In this document: positions 16,987 through 24,657 of the stretch, one piece after another
How positions within the stretch are numbered: the first letter of the stretch is position 1
How the letters are laid out: each line of letters begins with the position of its first letter
DNA from: Deltaproteobacteria bacterium
Lineage (GTDB): Bacteria; Desulfobacterota; Desulfobaccia; Desulfobaccales; 0-14-0-80-60-11
Reading direction: 5' to 3'
DNA: 32,806 bases
NCBI GenBank assembly: GCA_030655955.1
Contig: JAUSOZ010000271.1
Coordinates: 1-32,806 of the forward strand
Notes under the pieces: model-generated
Databases searched by the model: none
The model's input: the letters and a program-made list of their open reading frames with translations, nothing else
What the model was told of the DNA's origin: nothing
Made by a program: the position numbers and the translations under genes

Positions 16987-17613
16987 ATGACCCAGGCCCT
17001 GGCAGGGTTTAACGAGCACGGCATCGTGTTGGCCACGGACAGCCGGGCCACCCGGTTCGAAGTCGGCGGGCAGCCGGAGATCTTTAACGTCAACAAGCTT
17101 TTTGCCCTGAATCGGCGCTGCGGTATCCTGAGCGGCGGCGCCGGAGTGAGCGTCTCCCTGTCGTTGGCCTTGCGCCGGCAGATCGCCCGGCATCCCGGCC
17201 CCCTGGAACTGGAGGAACTGGAGGAGTTTGCGCTTCCCCTTCTCTCCCAGGGTTACAGCCGACACCTGGAAACCCATGGCCCCGAGGCCGAAGGTTTTCG
17301 CCGCATCTACTTCATCCTGGCCGGCTACGTTCCCGACAGCCCCCCGCCCCACTTCAAAATGATCCTCCTGGGCAGCGAAGAAAACGAGCTTCCCCTGCGG
17401 CGGATGCTGACCGGCAACGTGCTGGTCATGCCCCGGAACCTGGGGATGGAGATGCGCCTGTTCAAGGCCCTGAGCCAGGGGGCGGACCTGGAAGAAGTCC
17501 TGCACCTGAGCCAGGACTTTTTGGAAAAAATGGCCGCGATCAAAGAAGAGGTGGGGCCGCCCTTCCACTATGCCACCATCACTTCCCGGGGTTACCAGCC
17601 GGTAATTTTGTAA
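16987..17613 (+). CDS. Stand-alone proteasome-type Ntn-hydrolase (peptidase-like)
   Basis: A 208-aa protein from ATG 16987, preceded by AAGGA. The open frame reaches back to 16897, but that part is a palindromic repeat. Aligned by eye to proteasome beta subunits and HslV, Met1-Thr2 places Thr as the mature N-terminal nucleophile. LATDSR supplies Asp at mature position 17, and NKLF supplies a Lys matching Lys33 with a three-residue insertion. LSGGAG matches the conserved Gly segment after it. The key triad is therefore present. No alpha subunit, HslU-like ATPase or Anbu-cluster genes are adjacent. It is probably a self-assembling threonine peptidase of a separate subfamily; substrate unknown. 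Confidence 0.75.
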   Translation: MTQALAGFNEHGIVLATDSRATRFEVGGQPEIFNVNKLFALNRRCGILSGGAGVSVSLSLALRRQIARHPGPLELEELEEFALPLLSQGYSRHLETHGPEAEGFRRIYFILAGYVPDSPPPHFKMILLGSEENELPLRRMLTGNVLVMPRNLGMEMRLFKALSQGADLEEVLHLSQDFLEKMAAIKEEVGPPFHYATITSRGYQPVIL

Positions 17614-17674
17614 TGCCGGTCTATGCTTTTCGCCGCTTTTGAGTCATAATCCGGCTGGAAAGGTCCTGATGATA

Positions 17675-17725
17675 TGTAGGACAGCCGCCCCCGGCTGTCC
17701 CGTGCACAGGCTGGAAAGCCTGTGC
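17675..17725. repeat. Palindromic repeats: GGACAGCCG hairpin and CACAGGCT hairpin
   Basis: TGTAGGACAGCCG...CGGCTGTCC (17675-17700) is followed by GCACAGGCT-GGA-AAGCCTGTGC (17704-17725). The first hairpin recurs inside the element at 30101; the second has a relative at 27430. Both seem to be modular units of the same dispersed family. Confidence 0.7.
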
Positions 17726-17803
17726 CACCTGTTTCTTTATGATTTACGGCTGGGCCCACGGCTCATGCGCGACTGCATTGGAGCTGACGGCAAGGAGTAA
17801 CGT

Positions 17804-19027
17804 ATGCATAAAGCCATCCTCGTGGTCATGGACGGTCTCGGCGACCGGCCCGTCAGGGAACTGGGGGGCCTCACCCCCCTGGAGGCGGCGCACACCCCCA
17901 ACCTGGACGCCCTGGCGGCCCGGGGCATCACCGGGCTCATGAATGCCTTGGGGGTGGGGGTGCGCCCCGGCAGCGATACCAGCCATCTGGCCATCCTGGG
18001 CTATGACATCGAGCGCTATTACACCGGCCGGGGCACCATTGAGGTGGCGGGGCTGGGCATGGGCCTGGAGGCGGGGGATGTGGCCCTGCGGGGCAATCTG
18101 GGCACGGTTGACGCCAACCTCATGGTGGTGGACCGGCGGGCCGGGCGCATCACCGACACCGGTCCCTTTGTCAAGGAACTGGACGGCCTTTCCTATGAGG
18201 GCGTTACCCTGATGGTTCGTCCCGGCACCGGCCACCGGGCCGGCATTATCCTCCGGGGGCCGGGACTGAGCTTCCGCATCAGCGACAATGATCCCCACGA
18301 GGTCGGGGTCAAGGTCCACGAGGTTCATCCCCTGGACGATTCTCCGGAAGCGGCCTTCACCGCCAAGGTATTGAATCACTTCCTGGCGGAAGCGCACCTT
18401 CTCCTGGCCCAAAACCCCCTCAACCAGGAACGGGTGGCGCAGGGGTTGCCCCCGGCCAATTATTTGTTAGGGCGGGGAGCCGGCTATTATAAGAAGATTG
18501 AGCCCTTCCCGGCCCGCTACGGCCTCAAGGCCTGCACCCTCGCCGGCGGCGGCCTCTACAAGGGCGTCGGGTCCTTCACCGGCATGGACGTGATCGAGGT
18601 CCCCGGCGCCACCGGGCTTCCCAACACCGACATCGAGGCCAAATTCCGGGCGGCCCTTGCCGCTCTGGCCGGACCCTATGACTTCGCCTTCGTCCACGTC
18701 AAGGCCGCCGACACCTTCGGGGAGGACGGCGACTTCCTGGGCAAGATGAACTTTATCAACAAGATCGACCTGGCCTGCGCGCTCCTCCTGGAGACCCCGC
18801 ACCTTCTGGCGATGACCGCGGACCACTCCACTCCCTGTAATCTCAAGAAACACTCCGGGGACCCGGTGCCCATCATGATGGTGGGCGACGGCCTGGTGCG
18901 CCCCGACGACGTCACCGCCTATAACGAGCGCGCCTGCGGCCGGGGCGCCATGGGCCGCCTCACCGGCCTCATGGTCATGCCGGAGATCATCAATCTGCTG
19001 GGATTGGCGAAGCTGATCGGGGATTAA
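17804..19027 (+). CDS. apgM: 2,3-bisphosphoglycerate-independent phosphoglycerate mutase, archaeal type
   Basis: The 407-aa protein belongs to the alkaline-phosphatase superfamily and interconverts 3- and 2-phosphoglycerate in glycolysis/gluconeogenesis. Family marks are VVMDGLGDRP at the N-terminus (metal-binding Asp), TPLEAAHTPNLD, GSDTSHLAILGYD with the Ser nucleophile region, GNLGTVD, VHVKAADTFGEDGD and TADHSTPC near the C-terminus with metal ligands. The length matches ApgM (about 400 aa), not the ~510-aa GpmI. AAGGAG lies 7 nt before the ATG. It stands alone between repeat-rich spacers. Confidence 0.95.
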   Translation: MHKAILVVMDGLGDRPVRELGGLTPLEAAHTPNLDALAARGITGLMNALGVGVRPGSDTSHLAILGYDIERYYTGRGTIEVAGLGMGLEAGDVALRGNLGTVDANLMVVDRRAGRITDTGPFVKELDGLSYEGVTLMVRPGTGHRAGIILRGPGLSFRISDNDPHEVGVKVHEVHPLDDSPEAAFTAKVLNHFLAEAHLLLAQNPLNQERVAQGLPPANYLLGRGAGYYKKIEPFPARYGLKACTLAGGGLYKGVGSFTGMDVIEVPGATGLPNTDIEAKFRAALAALAGPYDFAFVHVKAADTFGEDGDFLGKMNFINKIDLACALLLETPHLLAMTADHSTPCNLKKHSGDPVPIMMVGDGLVRPDDVTAYNERACGRGAMGRLTGLMVMPEIINLLGLAKLIGD

Positions 19028-19109
19028 AGGAGAGAGGTCGGAGGAGGGCGGGGACCCTTAAAAAATTTGCGTCCTCGCCTACCCAACTCGCCAGAGAGGC
19101 CAGAAAACT

Positions 19110-19409
19110 ATGCCCGTCTATGTCATTATCGATATTACCGTCGTGGATCAGGAATTGTATGAGGAATATGTGGCGCGAGTGCCGGCGGTGGTGGAACAAT
19201 ACCGCGGACGCTACCTGGTGCGGGGCGGCGAGGTGGTGGCCCTGGCCGGCGGCTGGCACCCCGAACGGATCGTGGTGTTGGAATTCGAATCCATCGATCA
19301 GGCGCAGGAATATCTTACCTCGCCGGAGAATCTGGCCTTGGCCCCCCTCCGGGAGAAATCCATCACCTCCCGGGCTGTTATCGTCCAGGGTTATGAATAT
19401 GATCTGTGA
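19110..19409 (+). CDS. DUF1330 family protein
   Basis: This 99-aa protein matches the small ferredoxin-like alpha+beta DUF1330 fold. It starts PVYVIIDITVVD, continues with YEEYVARVPAVVEQYRGRYL and GGEVVALAGGWHPERIVVLE, and ends with a helix-strand containing FESIDQAQEYL. The family's biochemical role is not established; members are cytoplasmic dimers. A purine-rich AGAGAGG lies upstream of the ATG. It sits between apgM and the liv operon with spacers on both sides, so it may be transcribed with apgM. Confidence 0.85.
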   Translation: MPVYVIIDITVVDQELYEEYVARVPAVVEQYRGRYLVRGGEVVALAGGWHPERIVVLEFESIDQAQEYLTSPENLALAPLREKSITSRAVIVQGYEYDL

Positions 19410-19482
19410 GGCTCTCTGGTGACTCATAGAGTAACCGTAGATTTTCTTTGAGTTTTTCCCGCGACCCCTGCGTATTTTTTAG

Positions 19483-19488
19483 TATAAT
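19483..19488 (+). promoter_or_regulatory. -10 element of the liv operon (leaderless start)
   Basis: TATAAT, a perfect consensus -10 hexamer, ends 6 nt before the GTG start of livH at 19495. Transcription would then begin at or next to the start codon. There is no clear -35 hexamer at 17 nt and no Shine-Dalgarno sequence before the GTG, which is what a leaderless mRNA looks like. Confidence 0.55.
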
Positions 19489-19494
19489 ACCCCC

Positions 19495-20391
19495 GTGGAT
19501 TTACTCACCTTCCTCCAGCAGCTCATCAACGGCCTGTCTTTAGGCAGTCTCTATGCCCTCATCGCCATCGGCTACACCCTGGTGTACGGCATCCTCCGGC
19601 TCATCAACTTCGCCCACGGGGACCTGCTGATGGTGGCGGCCTACGTCGCGGTCATGGGGGTGGGGCTGTTTTCCTGGCCCTGGCCGGCGGCCTTCGGTCT
19701 GGCCGTCGGGCTCACCGGCCTCATGGGGGTGCTGCTGGAGCGCGGCGCTTACCGGCCGCTACGCCGGGCCCCACGGATTTCGCTCTTGATCTCGGCCATC
19801 GCCGCCTCCTTTTTGCTGGAGAACCTCGCCCTGGTTATCTATGGGGGCCGGGCTAAGCCTTTTCCCGTCCCCGAGATGTTCACCGGGGCTTTTGTCTGGG
19901 GCGGGCTGTTCGTGCCCCGCTTGAGCCTAATCATCCCCCTGGTCACCGGCGCCCTCCTGGCCGGGCTCTTCCTCATCATCTACCGCACCGCCGTGGGCCG
20001 CGCCATGCGGGCCATCGCTTCGGATCTGGCCACCGTCAGCCTCATGGGCATCGACGTCAACCGGATCATCGCCTTTACCTTTCTCCTGGGGTCGCTCCTG
20101 GCCGGGGCCGGGGGGCTCCTGTGGGCCATGAAGTATCCCCAGGTCAATCCCTTCATGGGAATCCTGCCGGGGCTGAAAGCCTTCATCGCCGCGGTCTTAG
20201 GCGGTATCGGCAACGTCACCGGCGCGGTCTTGGGGGGGCTGCTCCTGGGGTTCCTGGAAGTCATGATCGTCGCTTTCTTCCCGGCCTGGGCCGGTTACCG
20301 GGACGCGGTGGCCTTCACCCTGCTCATCGTGCTTCTGCTGCTGCGGCCCACGGGGCTGTTGGGAGAGGCGTTGGGGGAGGAGAAGCTGTGA
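19495..20391 (+). CDS. livH: Branched-chain amino acid ABC transporter permease LivH
   Basis: A 298-aa integral membrane protein with about eight hydrophobic segments. The N-terminal signature LINGLSLGSLYALIAIGYTL and the following INFAHGDLLM are typical of LivH, as is the EAA-like cytoplasmic loop GRAMRAIASD. It forms the channel with LivM, powered by LivG/LivF downstream. The GTG at 19495 gives the normal LivH N-terminus, yet lacks a ribosome-binding site and lies 6 nt after a TATAAT box, so translation is probably leaderless. The stop (TGA 20389-20391) falls within a 7-bp repeat array. Confidence 0.93.
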   Translation: MDLLTFLQQLINGLSLGSLYALIAIGYTLVYGILRLINFAHGDLLMVAAYVAVMGVGLFSWPWPAAFGLAVGLTGLMGVLLERGAYRPLRRAPRISLLISAIAASFLLENLALVIYGGRAKPFPVPEMFTGAFVWGGLFVPRLSLIIPLVTGALLAGLFLIIYRTAVGRAMRAIASDLATVSLMGIDVNRIIAFTFLLGSLLAGAGGLLWAMKYPQVNPFMGILPGLKAFIAAVLGGIGNVTGAVLGGLLLGFLEVMIVAFFPAWAGYRDAVAFTLLIVLLLLRPTGLLGEALGEEKL

Positions 20392-20455
20392 GCAGTAGTC
20401 AGTGGTCAGAAGTAGCATTGCGCACCATCACCCTGATTACCCATAACTGACCACT
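20386..20455. repeat. Heptamer array plus 9-bp inverted repeat between livH and livM
   Basis: Degenerate units CTGTGAG, CAGTAGT, CAGTGGT, CAGAAGT (20386-20413) start inside the livH stop region. AGTGGTCAG (20401-20409) is the exact complement of CTGACCACT (20447-20455), giving a 9-bp stem with a 37-nt loop in the mRNA before the livM ribosome-binding site. Confidence 0.7.
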
Positions 20456-20476
20456 CAACCCCGAAGGAGAAAAACC

Positions 20477-21532
20477 ATTCGCACCCGCTCTTTCACCCTG
20501 GCCGCCCTGGTCCTGCTGTTTCTACTCCTCCTGGGGGCGGAGCATTGGGCCGACGAGTATCAGGTGCGGCTGTTGAACAACGTGGCTATCTTCATCACCC
20601 TGGCGGTGGCCTACAACCTGATCAACGGGGTCTGCGGCCAGCTGCACCTGGGGCCCAACGCCTTCATCACCCTGGGGGCCTATACCGCGGCGCTCTTGAC
20701 CATGACCCCGGCGGAAAAGACCCTGAACTTCCTGGTCACCCCCCTGTACTGGCCGCTGAGCCAGGCAACCCTGCCGTTTCCCGCCGCCCTGCTGGCCGGG
20801 GGGCTGGTGGCCGTCGCCTTCGCGTTGCTCACCGGGTTTCCGGTCTTCAGGGTGCGGGGGGATTACCTGGCCATCGTCACCCTGGGCTTCGGCGAGGTGG
20901 TGCGGGTCCTGGCCAACAATCTCCAAGGGGTGACCAACGGACCCCTGGGCCTCAAGGGGCTCTACCCTTACACCAACCTCTGGTGGTCCTGGGGGGTGGC
21001 GGTGGCCGCCACGGCGGTGGTCGCTGCCCTGGTCAACTCCAGCTACGGCCGGGCCCTGAACGCCATCCGGGAAGACGAGACCGCGGCGAAGGCTATGGGG
21101 ATCAACACCTTTCGCCATCTGCTCGGCGCTTATCTTCTCAGCGCCTTCTTCTTCGGGGTGGGGGGCGGGCTTTTGGCCCACCTCATCACCACCATATCGC
21201 CGTCGCTCTTCACCTTTTTCCTTACCTTCAATCTCTTGATCATCATTGTGGTGGGGGGCCTGGGCTCTACCACCGGGGCGATTCTGGCCGCAGCCGGCTT
21301 TACCCTGGCCGGGGAGTGGCTGCGGATCGTGGAGGAGCCCACCGCCATCTTCGGGTTCACCATCCCGGGTATCCCGGGGATGCGCATGGTGATCCTCTCC
21401 CTGGCGCTGCTCCTGGTGATCATCTTCTGCCGCCGGGGTCTCATGGGCCGCCGGGAGTTTTCCTGGGCCGGGCTGGGCCGCCTGCTCCGGGGCGGGCTCC
21501 CCGGTTCGGTGCCCGGCGCCGGGAGACCATAA
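20477..21532 (+). CDS. livM: Branched-chain amino acid ABC transporter permease LivM, probable AUU start
   Basis: The product is 351 aa if translation starts at ATT 20477. AAGGAG (20464-20469) stands 7 nt before this ATT. The frame is closed by TAA at 20444, and no ATG, GTG or TTG occurs until GTG 20564, which has no ribosome-binding site and would delete the first membrane helix (FTLAALVLLFLLLLGA). From ATT the protein has the normal LivM layout: TM1, then NLINGVCGQLHLGPNAF, the GFPVFRVRGDYLAIVTLGFG motif and the cytoplasmic loop GRALNAIREDE. A non-AUG start would be unusual; infC is the classic AUU case. A conservative annotation would begin at 20564 (322 aa). Confidence 0.85.
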   Translation: MRTRSFTLAALVLLFLLLLGAEHWADEYQVRLLNNVAIFITLAVAYNLINGVCGQLHLGPNAFITLGAYTAALLTMTPAEKTLNFLVTPLYWPLSQATLPFPAALLAGGLVAVAFALLTGFPVFRVRGDYLAIVTLGFGEVVRVLANNLQGVTNGPLGLKGLYPYTNLWWSWGVAVAATAVVAALVNSSYGRALNAIREDETAAKAMGINTFRHLLGAYLLSAFFFGVGGGLLAHLITTISPSLFTFFLTFNLLIIIVVGGLGSTTGAILAAAGFTLAGEWLRIVEEPTAIFGFTIPGIPGMRMVILSLALLLVIIFCRRGLMGRREFSWAGLGRLLRGGLPGSVPGAGRP

Positions 21533-21539
21533 GGTTCCC

Positions 21540-22298
21540 ATGGCTCTGCTGCACACCGAAAACCTGGACATGCGCTTCGGGGGGCTATCGGCCCTGGAGG
21601 ATTTGAATCTGGCGGTGCCGGCAGGCGGACTCTACGGCCTCATCGGCCCCAACGGGGCGGGCAAGACCACGGTTTTCAATCTCATCAGCGGCTTTCTGAA
21701 ACCCACCGGCGGCCGCATTGTCTGGGATGGCGAAGACGTCACCGGGGAGCCCCCGCACCGCCTCACGGACTGGGGCATCGCCCGTACCTTTCAGAACATC
21801 CGGCTCTTCAGCGATCTCAGCGTCCTGGACAACGTCCTGGTGGGGTTTCACTGCCGCAGCCACGCCACCTGGGGCGAGGCCGTCTTGCGGCTGCCCCGCT
21901 ACCGCCGGGAAGAACTGGACCGCCGGTCCCGGGGGTTGGCGCTGCTTGAAGAAGTAGGCCTGGCCGAGGCCGCGGACCAGCCCGCGGGCAAGCTCCCCTA
22001 CGGCCACCAGCGCCGCCTGGAGATCGCCCGGGCCCTGGCCACGGAGCCCCGCTGCCTCCTCCTGGACGAGCCCGCCGCCGGCCTCAACCCCCAGGAGACC
22101 GGCGATTTGATTTCTTTTATAAGAGGTATCCAGGAACGTTATAATTTGACCATCCTGGTCATCGAACACAACCTGCGTCTGGTCATGGGGCTCTGCCAGC
22201 ACCTCACCGTGCTGGACCACGGCCTCACCATCGCCGCCGGCCCCCCGGCCGACATCCGGAAACACCCGGAGGTAATCCGGGCCTATTTGGGGGAGTAG
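21540..22298 (+). CDS. livG: Branched-chain amino acid ABC transporter ATPase LivG
   Basis: A 252-aa ABC ATPase. Walker A is GPNGAGKTT, the Q-loop lies in ARTFQNIRLF, the signature is the degenerate LivG form LPYGHQRRLEIARAL, Walker B is CLLLDEPAAGLN, and the switch His is in VIEHN. The long insert between Q-loop and signature and the C-terminal IRKHPEVIRAYLGE are typical of LivG. It begins 8 nt after livM and energises uptake together with LivF. A 7-bp repeat array begins 3 nt after its stop. Confidence 0.94.
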   Translation: MALLHTENLDMRFGGLSALEDLNLAVPAGGLYGLIGPNGAGKTTVFNLISGFLKPTGGRIVWDGEDVTGEPPHRLTDWGIARTFQNIRLFSDLSVLDNVLVGFHCRSHATWGEAVLRLPRYRREELDRRSRGLALLEEVGLAEAADQPAGKLPYGHQRRLEIARALATEPRCLLLDEPAAGLNPQETGDLISFIRGIQERYNLTILVIEHNLRLVMGLCQHLTVLDHGLTIAAGPPADIRKHPEVIRAYLGE

Positions 22299-22300
22299 CG

Positions 22301-22337
22301 GGTAGCAGTTAGCCGTTAGCTGTTAGCTATTAGCCAG
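22301..22337. repeat. Heptamer tandem array (GTTAGCT units)
   Basis: Units GTTAGCC, GTTAGCT, GTTAGCT, ATTAGCC (22308-22335) with a partial unit on each side. It begins 3 nt after the livG stop. Same 7-bp period as the other arrays but with a different unit sequence. Confidence 0.8.
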
Positions 22338-22360
22338 AGCCAAGGCGCTTTTTTCCCACT

Positions 22361-22385
22361 CGTTCCCAAGTTGTACTTGGGAACG
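22361..22385. repeat. Perfect hairpin CGTTCCCAAG-TTGTA-CTTGGGAACG
   Basis: A 10-bp perfect inverted repeat with a 5-nt loop. GTTCCCA...TGGGAAC palindromes of this type are common dispersed repeats in Proteobacteria and their relatives. The rest of 22386-22516 shows no gene; it lies inside the livG-livF spacer. Confidence 0.6.
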
Positions 22386-22516
22386 AAAATGGTTGCCAAG
22401 CTTAGATTGGCGGGCACGGGCGTTCCCCAGCCCAGTTCGGAAACGAGCCATAAAAAGAGCCTTTCCGACTTTATGGTGCGTGTATCATAAACAATTTTTT
22501 TTGCTTTTGGTTTTTC

Positions 22517-22544
22517 GCTGAAAGCTGACCGCTGATAGCTCTCA
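22517..22544. repeat. Heptamer tandem array (GCTGANN units)
   Basis: Units GCTGAAA, GCTGACC, GCTGATA, GCTCTCA. The array ends right at the AAGGA ribosome-binding site of livF, 13 nt before its GTG start. Confidence 0.8.
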
Positions 22545-22557
22545 AGGAATTCATACC

Positions 22558-23295
22558 GTGCTGGAAGTCTTCGACCTTCAGGTCTCCTATGGGGCCATCA
22601 AGGCCCTGGATGGGGTCAGCTTTAGCGTCCCCCGGGGACGGATCGTCACCTTGCTGGGAGCCAACGGCTCCGGCAAGACCACCGCGCTCAGGGCCATCAC
22701 CGGGCTGGCGGCGCCCGGTCGCGGGCGCATTGTCTTTGAGGGTCGGGAGCTCCAAGGGCTCCCCACCCACGAGATCATCCGGGCCGGCATCGCCCTGGTG
22801 CCCGAGGGCCGCCGCATCTTCGCCAATCTCACCGTCTACGACAACCTGCTCTTAGGGGCGTACTTCAGGCGGGACCAGCCAGCCCTGGCCCGGGACCTGG
22901 ACCAGATTTACGACACCTTTCCCCGCCTGGCGACCCGGCGCACCCAGGCGGCCGGCACCCTCTCCGGCGGCGAGCAGCAGATGCTGGCCGTGGGCCGGGC
23001 CCTGATGAGCCGGCCGCGTCTCCTGCTTCTGGACGAACCCTCCCTGGGGTTGGCGCCCTTGCTGGTCAAGGAGGTGTTTCACCTCATCACCCGCCTCAAC
23101 CAGCAGGGCGTCACTATCCTCCTGGTGGAGCAGAACGCCGCCGCGGCCTTGAAAATCGCCCACCACGGCTATGTCCTGTCCACCGGCCGGGTGGTGCTGG
23201 AAGGCGCCGGGGCGGAGTTAGCGGCGCACCCCCAGTTGCAGCCGGCCTACCTGGGGGATGAACCTGAGGCGGAGGCGCCGCCGTTCTCTTCCTAA
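22558..23295 (+). CDS. livF: Branched-chain amino acid ABC transporter ATPase LivF
   Basis: A 245-aa ABC ATPase starting at GTG 22558 behind AAGGA. Walker A is GANGSGKTT, the Q-loop region holds VPEGRRIFANLTVYDNL, a LivF hallmark, the signature is LSGGEQQMLAVGRAL, Walker B is LLLLDEPSLGLAP, and the switch motif is LVEQN. It pairs with LivG. It is separated from livG by about 260 nt of repeats, unusual within a liv operon. No substrate-binding protein (LivJ/LivK) is encoded in the window. Confidence 0.94.
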   Translation: MLEVFDLQVSYGAIKALDGVSFSVPRGRIVTLLGANGSGKTTALRAITGLAAPGRGRIVFEGRELQGLPTHEIIRAGIALVPEGRRIFANLTVYDNLLLGAYFRRDQPALARDLDQIYDTFPRLATRRTQAAGTLSGGEQQMLAVGRALMSRPRLLLLDEPSLGLAPLLVKEVFHLITRLNQQGVTILLVEQNAAAALKIAHHGYVLSTGRVVLEGAGAELAAHPQLQPAYLGDEPEAEAPPFSS

Positions 23296-23382
23296 TCCAT
23301 GATTTTTCTGATAAAATTTATCGTTAATGATTGGCTAAGTTTGAGGCGGCATGAAGCGCCCCGGCCGTAACCAGAGGTTTTT

Positions 23383-23413
23383 ACTGAAAGCTGAAAGCTG
23401 ATCGCTGATAGCT
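23383..23413. repeat. Heptamer tandem array (GCTGANN), left of prfB
   Basis: Units ACTGAAA, GCTGAAA, GCTGATC, GCTGATA and a partial GCT, 26 nt before the prfB start. Its 23-nt core matches the reverse complement of the array at 24556-24579 at 21 of 23 positions, so prfB is bracketed by inverted copies. Confidence 0.8.
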
Positions 23414-23439
23414 TTTTCATAACCAACCAGGAGGTCGCC

Positions 23440-24550
23440 ATGTTACCGGACAGCATAGATGTCAAAACCAAATTAAAGGGTTTGCAAGACCGGTTGGAAA
23501 CCCTTCGAGGTCATCTTTGATCTGGCGGGCAAGCAGGTCAGACTGCGTCATTTAGAAGAGTTGATGGCCACCCCGGATTTGTGGGACGACCAGGCCCGGG
23601 CCGCGGACATCCTGAGAGAACGGGCGGGCCTGATCCAGGCGACGGAAGAATATGTGGCCCGGCACCAGCAGTTGGAAGACCTGGAGCTGATGCTGGATAT
23701 GGCCCTGGAGGAAGATGACCCGCAGACCATGAAGGAAGTGGTCCGGGACCTGGCGGCCATGGAGCGGGAATTCTCCGACTGGGAGCTCAAGCTGCTCCTG
23801 GGGGCCGAAGACGACGACAAGAACGCCATCGTCACCATCCACGCCGGGGCCGGCGGCACCGAGGCCCAGGATTGGGCCGAGATTTTACTGCGCATGTACC
23901 TGCGCTACGCCGAGCGCAAGGGTTTCAAGACCGAGACCATCGACCTCTTACCTGGGGACGAGGCCGGGGTCAAGAGCGTTACCTTCACCGTCAGCGGCCC
24001 TTACGCCAATGGTTTTCTGAAGAGCGAAACCGGCATCCACCGCCTGGTGCGCAACTCGCCGTTTGACGCCAGCGGCCGCCGCCACACCTCCTTCGCGGCG
24101 GTGCAGGTGCTGCCGGAGGTGGACGACCGCATCGAGATCGACATCCAGGAGAATGATCTGCGCATCGACACCTTCAGGGCCTCGGGCCCCGGGGGCCAGC
24201 ACGTCAACAAGACCTCCTCGGCGGTGCGCCTCACCCACCTGCCCACGGGCCTGGTGGTTTCCTCCCAGTCCGAGCGCAGCCAGCACCGCAACCGGGAACT
24301 GGCCATGAAGGTGCTCCGGGCTCGCCTCTACAACCTGGAAAAGCGCAAACAGGAAGCCAAGAAGCATGAAATGCAGGAGTCCCAGAAAGAGATCGGTTGG
24401 GGCAGCCAGATCCGCTCCTACACGCTCCAGCCCTATCGCATGATCAAAGACCACCGCACCAAGCATGAAGAGGGCAACGTCGACGCAGTCTTAGACGGCG
24501 ACCTGGACCGCTTCGTAGAGGCCTACCTGCTCAATCCGGGGGAGGAATAA
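23440..24550 (+). CDS. prfB: Peptide chain release factor 2, programmed +1 frameshift
   Basis: RF2 releases finished chains at UGA and UAA. Translation begins at ATG 23440 behind GGAGG. After 26 codons ending LRGHL the frame meets CTT TGA (23515-23520). A +1 slip, skipping T23518, continues with DLAGKQ and runs to 24550, giving 369 aa; as segments, 23440-23517 joined to 23519-24550. The decoding tripeptide SPF is in RNSPFDASG and the catalytic GGQ in GPGGQHVN. The length is normal for RF2. The frameshift is the usual autoregulation: low RF2 favours slipping. The gene is flanked by inverted heptamer arrays, and part of a second 3' end lies at 25462-25540. Confidence 0.95.
23507..23520 (+). promoter_or_regulatory. 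prfB +1 recoding site
   Basis: GAGGT (23507-23511), able to pair with the anti-Shine-Dalgarno end of 16S rRNA, stands 3 nt before the slippery CTT (23515-23517) and the in-frame TGA (23518-23520). E. coli has AGGGGG with the same 3-nt spacing. The base after TGA is T here instead of the usual C. Confidence 0.9.
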
Positions 24551-24555
24551 AAAAA

Positions 24556-24579
24556 GCGGTCAGCTTTCAGCTGTCAGCC
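24556..24579. repeat. Heptamer tandem array (reverse-oriented GCTGANN), right of prfB
   Basis: Units GCGGTCA, GCTTTCA, GCTGTCA and GCC. On the minus strand they read GCTGACA, GCTGAAA, GCTGACC, the same family as the arrays at 22517 and 23383. It lies 5 nt after the prfB stop. Confidence 0.8.
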
Positions 24580-24657
24580 AAGAAACTTATGAAAGCGCCC
24601 CGGTTAAATGCAGCTTTTACGGGGTGTACCCGCCACATACTCATTACATTAATCTCT

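Noticed and set aside
15413-24579. CRISPR-like interpretation of the tandem repeats
   Set aside because: Units are 7 bp, contiguous and degenerate, with no spacers and no cas genes.
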